Part shown: in pieces, positions 56,766 through 64,000 of the stretch | Numbering within the stretch: the stretch's first letter is position 1 | How the letters are laid out: each line of letters begins with the position of its first letter | NCBI GenBank assembly: GCA_947683425.1 | Contig: CANTUQ010000017.1 | Span: 3,038,001-3,102,000 of the forward strand | DNA from: Excoecaria cochinchinensis | Lineage: Eukaryota > Streptophyta > Magnoliopsida > Malpighiales > Euphorbiaceae | DNA length: 64,000 bases | Direction: 5' to 3' | Made by a program: the position numbers and the translations under genes | The notes under the pieces: model-generated | Seen by the model: only the letters and a program-made list of their open reading frames with translations | Database searches by the model: none | What the model was told of the DNA's origin: nothing

Positions 56766-57621
56766 GATTGATCATAAGTTAACATATGAAGTTTTCATGA
56801 TGTAATAACCTAGATGTGAAGAATTAAGCATTGTAGAACATGTCCATATATATGAATGCTTTAATAAAGATTTTATTAATCCATTTTACTCCCACTATTT
56901 TATTGTAAACCAATAGCCTTCATTATTGATTCGAGAAAATCTTGTGGTTTTCCAGCGAGTCAATATCCAATCCTTAGTTAAGAATTTAACCTTGAGAGGT
57001 AGGTATTATATACTAATTGCATCTATATGCAATTATTGAATCATTAGGCCACCGACTCTTGATGAATGCATATCTAGATATGTAAAACCCAATCTTGCCT
57101 CTAGGTCCATTAACCTTTAGTTTGCTTAACAAACTAATGGATTATTCAAGACGACCCATTAACATGATTCGAATATATTCGATATAATTTGGGCTTGAGT
57201 TTGCTCAATAACCCAATGCTACAAAGAACTCTGGTTCTCTTCAAATTAACAAAAGGTTTTATATCTTAATATTAATTGGGGGGTTTATTCCTTTTAGGTA
57301 CTATCATTCACGCATTCATATTTAACTTTTAAATACATGAGCTAGTTATAGATTTTCTACTTTGGTTTCCTAGAGCCATGAAGAAAATCAGGTCAAACCC
57401 TATGGTTACAATAGTCATCTCATGTCATGAACTTTTCATGATTGCTTTTGTACTGTATTCATATACCAAATACTACATTCTCCAGTTTAAGTCATATGCA
57501 AGTAGATGTTAATGCAGAAAAGCACTAAAGAATGAAGCAATGTCTTGTCATTATTTAAATAGAATCTTTCTACAATGAAATAATCCCTATTATATATGGG
57601 CTCTAAGATATATAACTAACA

Positions 57622-58249
57622 CTTGCTGCTTTAAGACAAAATGGATGCTTCCTTTCTAAGAAGAGTATCTTAACAATTTTCCTTCTCATTTCATATAACA
57701 TTTTAGAATTGCAAATGAATTTTATAAAATTTTGTAAAATTCATTTCTTTCAAACATAAATCGGGCAATTTTTTACCCCACCTGTACCCGCTCAAAGAAG
57801 ATGACAAAGGAAATCTAAATGACCCAAGAAATTTAAGATCGAATATGAGCCAAACTAAAACCTAAAAAAAGCTGAAACCCAACCCCACCCAAATTTATGA
57901 TTCGAATTTTTTAAATTAAATTTTATTTTGTCATATTTATTTATAAATTATAGTTTAATATTATATATATATATATATATATTATATAAATAATAAATTA
58001 TATTAATAATAAAATTATAAATAGCATATCATATTTATATTATATATATATAATATATTAACAATATACTTTTTTATTAATATTTTCATCCCAAATTTTA
58101 TATAAAAATTAAATTAAATTTAAAGAAAAGAATAAATATCTAATTGTTTAAATTTTGAGCAGTACATAAAAAGTAAAAGAAAAAGAAATAAAAATTTCAA
58201 ATGTGAGTCAACCGAAGTTCAATATGACGTCATTTTAATTTGGTGAGTG
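57622..58249. other. AT-rich intergenic stretch, no gene seen
   Basis: From about 57900 the sequence is strongly AT-rich with an (AT)n run at 57960-57982 and further TATA-rich runs to 58060. No coding frame, LTR terminus or RNA gene is recognised. The last 5 bp, GAGTG (58245-58249), should be the left TSD of element H. Confidence 0.6.
57960..58065. repeat. (AT)n-rich simple sequence
   Basis: An uninterrupted AT run at 57960-57982, followed by TATTAATAATAAAATTATAAA-like sequence and a second run near 58042. Confidence 0.85.
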
Positions 58250-60167
58250 TGTAATGGCCGCATTACACCCTAGTTATTTCGGTATGACATGTGAAGTATG
58301 TATGTGTATGTGTTAAGGGGTAATTTCTGATTTAAGTGGTGTTTAAGCAATTAATTATGAATGTGGATTAATCTGAAATTTACAGAAGGACCTAATTGCT
58401 AAAATAACAAGTATTAAGTGATTGAAATGATATTATGCATGCTTAATTAAGTGGATGACTAATTAAGTTAATTAATAAGGATTAAGGCATAAAATAATGG
58501 ATAATTATAAGTTAATGGAAGCAGATTTTTAGTGGGAATTGCTGGAAGTTGAGAAGAATAAAATAAGTATAGTGGAAGCTAATGGGGAGCAGTTTTTCTT
58601 AGTGGCTTTTGCTGTGGGTTTGTGATGAGTGGACTCATCATCACTTAGCATTAATTGTTTAAGTGGAGAGGGAAAGTTCAGTGGTTTTTGAGGTGGACTC
58701 ATCATCACTTAGCATTAATTATTTTCTGCATCTTTATTCCAATATTGAGCCTTCTTCCTTCTTCATTTCGTGAGAGAGAAAGTGAGTGGTGAGATTGAAT
58801 GAAGTGAGCTGGAGTTTGATGTGTGTAAGAAAGAATTGTAAGAAATCAGGAATTAAGATTAAGTTGGGAAGGTAAGTAAAGGGTTTGATATATGTATTTC
58901 TTCTTTATCTGATTTCTGGATTTAGTGTTTGAGAACAAGTTGTGGAGTTGTGTGTAATGGATTTCTGATTGCTAGCTGAAGAAAAGAAGAGAATCAAAGG
59001 CAAGGCTAAGGTTGGGGAAACAAGTGAACAACAACCCCATTAGGAGCTAAGGAGTGTGAGGTTTGGGAACTAATCTAAATGTGTGAATTGTATGCTTGTT
59101 TTTGTGAAACTTATATATGATTATGGTGTACATGATTTGAAAGATGATATAGTTGAATTATATGGTTGATTTGTATTGGAGTTGATGATTGAGTTGTTAT
59201 GAGCTCAATTAAAGTATAAACCTTGGTTAAGGGAAAGGTTCTGTTTATATGTGATCTGACCTCCGGGTAGTGTTTTTGTCATAAATAAAGTTTGTAAAAT
59301 CCAAATTGAGTAATTCTTGATTCATTGGATCCGTGACTTCTGTGCCTAAAAAAGTCTAAGAATGACCATAATTTTATTCTGTCATTAAGATGCTCAAAAA
59401 TGGAAAAAACCGGACATGTATCTGACTAGCTTGGTTGGTTTGAACAGTCTGTAGTGTTTAATACATATCTCTTAATTTAGGAATTCAAATGACCTGAAAC
59501 TTGTCCCATTTGAAAGATAAGACGTAGGGAAACAATTGTTAAGAAGACAACTTTGCCTAAAAATGACGTCTAGGGGTCGGTTTTCGCGATGCAATACGGG
59601 TGTAAAACCCAGTCTCGTAGGGCTCCCAAGGTGAGCTACTGTCGCGATCGCGACAGAAAAATGCTTAAAATGACTTATATTTATGTTTTAAAGCATATGG
59701 TTGGCATGGTTCAAGCCCATAACTTTCCCCTCAACTTATTATGCATGTTTAGGGTTATTAAATGATCACAAAAGTAGTTATCATGGGGAGAACTTATGAG
59801 CATGATTAAGATTTGTAATTTACTTAATAAATTAACAATATACACATGTGTGAAAGCGATGTTATGCTCAAATGATGTGTATATGCTTATGACATGATGA
59901 TTCTTGAACTTAACTAAGTGATGTAAAGAGTTGATGGGTTAAAGTGCATTTGTAAAAGAGAATGTGGTCATAAATGATATATGTGCTATGAAGATTGATC
60001 AATGTGAAATGAATGACATAATTAAACAACTTAAGCCTGCCAGTCAAGTATTGGATAGGTAGGCATGCCTATGGGGTCCCTGTGCTGCAGCTTAAGTAAG
60101 TAAGTTGATTCCGATGGAATCATTATGAATTAATCCTTGCGGGATTCCCTGATTTACAAGAATAAAT

Positions 60168-60261
60168 GTACCCGAGGGGTACTAAGATGACTGAAAATTC
60201 TATTTACAAGAAGTACCTTTGAGGTACCTATTTCTGTTTACAAGAAGTACCTTTGAGGTAC
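60168..60261 (+). repeat. GTACC/GGTAC stem-loop repeats in LTR H
   Basis: Three hairpins with 5 bp stems and 4-5 nt loops: GTACCCGAGGGGTAC, then GTACC-TTTGA-GGTAC twice in a 34 bp tandem unit. Equivalent in position to the arrays of A, B, E and F but with different spacers. Confidence 0.8.
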
Positions 60262-60521
60262 CTATATTTCTGTCTGAAATTTACCCGTTATCCATGACTT
60301 TGAACTGCAGGAAAAAATAATCTAGATAAAGGAAAAAGGGAAATAAATGAGTGTGGTAATAATGGGATGAAAAATTAACTTATGTGATAAATGGTAATAT
60401 GACCGCATAGTTTAATTGGCATGAATATAAATTATGAATTGAGATGCTAAATATGCTTATCTTATCTGTTGCTGATGCGTATGTTAATATACCATATTGC
60501 TTGTTATGTGTGAGTTCCCCA

Positions 60522-60563
60522 CTAAGCGTAAAACGCTTAGCACGGGTTTTCTTTAATCCGTGC
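60522..60563 (+). promoter_or_regulatory. Double hairpin of LTR H next to an acceptor-like AG|GT
   Basis: CTAAGCG-TAAAA-CGCTTAG (60522-60540) is followed by GCACGG...CCGTGC (60540-60563). The last C is next to AG (60564-60565) and GT. The loop differs from B (TTTAT) and E (TTAT), while the stem is unchanged. Confidence 0.75.
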
Positions 60564-61004
60564 AGGTACGGAAGTAGGTATTCGAAGGAAGACTCCGCAG
60601 GTCAAAGGTCAACACTAGGATTAGTGTAGGTTGGGGTATCCTTTGGGATATGCGTGTTGTATGTACAAAGCATGTTTTGGCTTGTAAGCATAAGATAATA
60701 ACATAGTATATGCAAAATGGAAAGTAAGTAAAGCTGTATGCTCATGTGATATATAAGTTTATGTGTAACGTACAAGTATGTTGGCATGTAACTATAAGGA
60801 TAACAACCTAGCATGTTTATGGTGAAATATATGTTTATGTGTGCTGCATGTGGATGGCATGAATAAGTATAGATAAAAATTTATTTATACCGGTTTTTAT
60901 GATCACCTTAAGTTCAGCATATGTAAGTAATTTTGCGTGCGCGGTCACTTCCTATCGTTATAGCTGCATCAGCTTTAGCGAGTGGAACTGGGCGTGACAA
61001 GTTG

Positions 61005-61017
61005 TGGTATCAGAGCA
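61005..61017 (+). other. Primer binding site of element H (initiator Met tRNA type)
   Basis: TGGTATCAGAGCA lies just after the LTR end and about 100 nt before the Gag start codon. Confidence 0.92.
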
Positions 61018-61116
61018 AAAGTTTAGTCTTTTCTGGGAATAATGGGTAGATAGGATGTGTATAGTTATGATTGACCTAATGCGGAAGTCCTTGGTTAAAT
61101 TTTTGTAGATTTTACG

Positions 61117-64000
61117 ATGAATCCTGATCGTCAAGAGGAAACAACTGAAAGTGTTAACCCTCGTGAAGCTGAGAGGACGGGCACTAGACAATCTGGGCCA
61201 GCTAGACATAGAGATGAGATGTTAGCGGGACCCATGGAAGCAGTGATAAAAATGACACAGGATATGGCAAGGTTTATGGAGCGTATGATGGCACCTAGAA
61301 TACCAACAGAGTCCTTAAGAAAGCATGGAGCTGAAGAGTTCTTTGGGACAAAGTTAGATGAATCTGAAAAAGCGGAATACTGGATTGAGAAGGTAGAGAG
61401 AATTCTCAAGGAGATACGGTGTCCTCAAGATCAGTGGCTTGAGTGTGTTGTGTCTTTGCTTCAGGGCGCTGCTTATGACTGGTGGAAGTTGGTATTACAG
61501 AATCCTGAGCTTCCTGATCCGGTGGATTGGAATTTCTTTGAAAGTGAATTCAGGCAAAAGTTTCTCACCAAGGCATATCAAGAGGCAAATTGGAAGAAAT
61601 TCTTAAGTCTAAGACAGAGAACCATGTCTGTTTCTGAGTACGAAGCAGAATTTTGTCGATTGAGTAAGTATGCTCCAAAAGATGTCCTGACTGTGGGATT
61701 GAGGTGTCAGCAATTTGAGGAAGGACTAAATGAGGAAATAAAGGCATTGCTGATTTCATTAACTACAGATCAGAATGTGAGTTATTACAGGATAGTACAG
61801 GCAGCTTTAAGAGCTGAAAAGAATCTTGAGGCTCAGAGGGAATGGAGACAGAAAAGAAGTGCCAATAGAGGAGGATACAATGTGGGAAAAAGGCCACGAG
61901 ATTCTATCATGGCACCACCAGAGGAATCTAGATATGGTTCTGCAGTAAGAGGAAAGAAGTGGGGAAAACCCCCAGTAGCTCATCAGAGTCGAAGAACAGC
62001 CAATAGTCGAATTGATATACCTGAATGCTCTCACTGTGGGAGGAGACATTGGGGTGAGTGTCGGAAGGTCATAGGTGCTTGTTTTAGATGTGGAAGCACG
62101 GAACATTTTATTGCCAATTGCCCTCAACCACATGTAGCAGTGAGTAATCAACAGGAGCAAAGTAGAGGTGGTTCAAACATGCCTTCAGTTAACAGAGGAC
62201 GAGGTAGAGGACGTGATAGAGGAAATCAGTCAAGGTGGGTAGTTGATTCTGAAAATGTAGACAGGTCAGGTACGGGATCTATCCGTGCTTATGCCCTGAA
62301 GGCTCGTGAAGAGCAAGATGCACTAGAAGTGATAGCAGGTACTTTTATACTTTATGATATGGATATGTTTGCTCTTATAGATCCTGGATCTACTCATTCA
62401 TATGTATGTTCTAATAAGATAAGTGAAAGAATGTCTAAAGCTGAATGTTTAGCATATGATATATGTGTAACAAGTCCTCTGGGGAGTTCTGTGTATGTGA
62501 ATTGGGTACATAGGAATTGCGCATTACGAGTGCAAGGTTATGAATTTCCTGCAGATTTGATTGAGTTACCCTTTGATGAGTTTGACTTGATTTTGGGTAT
62601 GGATTGGTTAACTAAGTATGACGCTGATGTGAAGTGTAAAAGAAAGATTGTGATGCTTAGTGATGACAAAGGGAATAGAGTGGCAATAAAAGGGGTTTGT
62701 ACTAATCCTCTTGTGAATGTGATAACTGCGATGCGAGCCAGTCGGTGTTTAAGAAAAGGATGTGAAGCTTATCTTGCTTTGGTTTTGGATAATAAGAGAG
62801 AGAATGTGAAGCTGCAAGATATACCGATTGTAAGGGAGTTTCCTGATGTGTTTCCAGAAGAATTGGATGGTATACCACCACTAAGGGAAGTAGAGTTATC
62901 TATTGATGTGTTACCGGGAACGACACCAGTGTCTAAGGCACCATACAGAATGGCTCCAACAGAATTGAAGGAACTGAAGGTTCAATTGCAAGAATTGTTA
63001 GATAGGGGTTTTATAAGACCCAGTGTGTCACCATGGGGAGCACCTGTTTTGTTTGTTAAGAAGAAAGATGGCACGATGAGAATGTGTATTGATTACCGAC
63101 AGCTGAATAAGGTGACAGTGAAGAATCGGTATCCCTTGCCACGGATTGAAGATTTGTTTGATCAGTTAAGAGGAGCAGGTGTGTTCTCTAAGATTGATTT
63201 GCGTTTTGGGTATTATCAGTTACAAGTAAAGAAAGAAGATATACCTAAAACAGCATTCAGAACTCGGTATGGACATTATGAATTTTTAGTAATGCCATTC
63301 GGGTTGACAAATGCGCCTGCTGCATTTATGGACTTGATGAATCGAGTATTCAGGCCTTATCTTGATCAGTTTGTAGTGGTGTTCATTGACGATATTCTGG
63401 TTTATTCCAAGGATGAGAAAGAACATGAGCAACATCTAAGAATGGTACTTCAGACGCTACGGGAACATCAGTTGTATGCCAAGTTGAGTAAATGTGAATT
63501 TTGGTTGCGGGAAGTATCTTTTCTGGGTCATATAATATCTTCTGAGGGGATTAAAGTGGATCCAGCTAAGATAGAAGCTGTTGTGAACTGGAAGCCACCT
63601 AGGAATGTGCTTGAAGTTCGTAGTTTCTTGGGTTTGGCAGGATATTACAGAAGGTTTGTGAAAGGATTTTCAGTGATAGCTTCACCTATGACCAGGTTGC
63701 TACGAAAAGGAGTGAAGTATGTGTGGTCTGAAAAATGTCAGCAGAGTTTTGATCAGTTGAAAAAGATGTTAGTAGAGGCCCCGGTTCTTACGCAACCTAT
63801 GTCTGGTAAAGAGTATGTGTTGTACACAGATGCCTCTGGAGTAGGATTAGGATGTGTGCTTATGCAAGATGGAAAGGTGGTAGCCTATGCATCCAGGCAA
63901 CTAAAGCCACATGAGCAGAATTATCCAACTCATGATTTAGAATTGGCTGCAATAGTGTTTGCCTTAAAGATATGGCGACATTATCTGTATGGTGAGAAGT
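61117..64000 (+). CDS. Element H Gag-Pol polyprotein, 5' part (open at the window edge)
   Basis: ATG at 61117 is the first after the PBS; 961 codons follow without a stop. Domains: Gag with ESVNPREAER and a retrotransposon gag region (about residues 75-235); a CSHC finger near 303 and a CX2CX4HX4C knuckle starting at residue 322 (CFRCGSTEHFIANC); a glycine/arginine-rich tract; aspartic protease LIDPGSTHSYV with Asp at 422; LILGMDWL; RT with FIDD at 756-759; RNase H beginning TDASGVGLG, Asp at 905. In the RT motif KIDLRxGYYQL, x is Phe where B and A-type copies have Ser, which may impair activity. The product would be cleaved into capsid and replication enzymes for copying the element in virus-like particles. 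Integrase and chromodomain lie outside the window. Confidence 0.93.
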   Translation, partial: MNPDRQEETTESVNPREAERTGTRQSGPARHRDEMLAGPMEAVIKMTQDMARFMERMMAPRIPTESLRKHGAEEFFGTKLDESEKAEYWIEKVERILKEIRCPQDQWLECVVSLLQGAAYDWWKLVLQNPELPDPVDWNFFESEFRQKFLTKAYQEANWKKFLSLRQRTMSVSEYEAEFCRLSKYAPKDVLTVGLRCQQFEEGLNEEIKALLISLTTDQNVSYYRIVQAALRAEKNLEAQREWRQKRSANRGGYNVGKRPRDSIMAPPEESRYGSAVRGKKWGKPPVAHQSRRTANSRIDIPECSHCGRRHWGECRKVIGACFRCGSTEHFIANCPQPHVAVSNQQEQSRGGSNMPSVNRGRGRGRDRGNQSRWVVDSENVDRSGTGSIRAYALKAREEQDALEVIAGTFILYDMDMFALIDPGSTHSYVCSNKISERMSKAECLAYDICVTSPLGSSVYVNWVHRNCALRVQGYEFPADLIELPFDEFDLILGMDWLTKYDADVKCKRKIVMLSDDKGNRVAIKGVCTNPLVNVITAMRASRCLRKGCEAYLALVLDNKRENVKLQDIPIVREFPDVFPEELDGIPPLREVELSIDVLPGTTPVSKAPYRMAPTELKELKVQLQELLDRGFIRPSVSPWGAPVLFVKKKDGTMRMCIDYRQLNKVTVKNRYPLPRIEDLFDQLRGAGVFSKIDLRFGYYQLQVKKEDIPKTAFRTRYGHYEFLVMPFGLTNAPAAFMDLMNRVFRPYLDQFVVVFIDDILVYSKDEKEHEQHLRMVLQTLREHQLYAKLSKCEFWLREVSFLGHIISSEGIKVDPAKIEAVVNWKPPRNVLEVRSFLGLAGYYRRFVKGFSVIASPMTRLLRKGVKYVWSEKCQQSFDQLKKMLVEAPVLTQPMSGKEYVLYTDASGVGLGCVLMQDGKVVAYASRQLKPHEQNYPTHDLELAAIVFALKIWRHYLYGEK

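Larger units (their letters stand above)
54005..57621 (-). mobile_element. Element M: remnant of a minus-strand Ty1/copia-type retrotransposon, with nested solo LTR L
   Basis: Two related segments begin TGTTAGTTATAT on the minus strand, at 57621 and at 56347, and agree for about 140 nt, after which the second is cut by LTR L and resumes at 54174-54005. They bracket a Gag fragment, so they are read as 5' and 3' LTR pieces. The left end is cut at 54004 by LTR J. PBS and the full LTR length were not identified. Confidence 0.65.
58250..60999 (+). repeat. 5' LTR of element H (2,750 bp)
   Basis: Landmarks: donor AAG|GTAAGTAA at 58872-58877; putative intron 1 of 104 nt to GCTAG at 58975; putative exon 2 58976-59060 ending GAG|GTTTGG; perfect palindrome CTGTCGCGATCGCGACAG 59639-59656; TAGGCATGCCTA 60060-60071; stem-loops GTACC/GGTAC at 60168-60182, 60213-60227 and 60247-60261; hairpins 60522-60563; acceptor-like CCGTGCAG|GT at 60565. 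LTR type follows from the PBS directly after it. Confidence 0.93.
58250..64000 (+). mobile_element. Element H: 5' part of a Tekay-type chromovirus, continuing beyond the window
   Basis: A 2,750 bp LTR starting TGTAATGGCC and ending GGCGTGACA is followed by a PBS and an uninterrupted Gag-Pol frame to the last base. It belongs with E rather than B by protein wording (SSEGIKVDPAKIEAVV, LDQFVVVF). Its integrase, chromodomain and 3' LTR should lie to the right. The probable left TSD is GAGTG. Confidence 0.93.

Noticed and set aside
57960..58065. AT-rich stretch as replication origin or matrix attachment region
   Set aside because: Only simple AT runs are visible; no specific motif supports a function.

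Overview
The window is plant nuclear DNA, most likely from a eudicot. Intron-containing plastid-type kinase exons at the left edge are followed by about 60 kb of nested LTR retrotransposons. No rRNA, tRNA, CRISPR or bacterial feature was seen. The species cannot be named from the sequence.

Layout. (1) 1-4276: exons of an ABC1-family atypical kinase on the minus strand, 5'-truncated and with damaged splice sites. (2) 4277-5093: the right end of a CACTA-type DNA transposon with its terminal repeat and an unidentified GC-rich insert. (3) 5094-12745: the 3' half of a Tekay-type Ty3/gypsy chromovirus (element A), split by a 2.67 kb solo LTR (D) with a perfect TSD. (4) 12746-29313: an old Athila-type element (C) that received A and also a young complete Tekay element (B, 13286-22887, TSD TTACC). 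(5) 29408-46754: a minus-strand Tekay element (E, TSD TTATC). Its RT is split by a long solo LTR (F, 34562-41767), which itself holds a minus-strand solo LTR (G). (6) 46760-48893: part of another minus-strand solo LTR (I). (7) 48894-54004: the 3' end of a Tat/Ogre-like element (J) with a large 44-45 bp minisatellite and a 2.8 kb LTR. (8) 54005-57621: a minus-strand Ty1/copia remnant (M) with a solo LTR (L, TSD TTTAA) inside it. (9) 58250-64000: the 5' part of a Tekay element (H) whose polyprotein frame is open to the window edge.

The most interesting signal is inside the Tekay LTRs. Five diverged lineages (A, B, E, F, H) share an ordered set of structures: an early GTAAGT donor, a T-rich intron of about 100 nt in most of them, a putative 78-85 nt exon ending AG|GTTTGG or AG|GTTTAG, CpG-rich palindromes, a TAGGCATGCCTA box, tandem GTAYC/GRTAC stem-loops whose stems change in a compensatory way, and a double hairpin whose 3' base abuts a YAG|GT acceptor-like site about 0.35-0.45 kb before the LTR end. 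I infer a spliced, structured leader encoded in the LTR. This has not been tested here.

The domain genes (gag, protease, RT, RNase H, integrase, chromodomain) work together as single Ty3 polyproteins. All are broken except H, which shows no stop within the window. All host identities, clade names and splice models are by eye, without database search.
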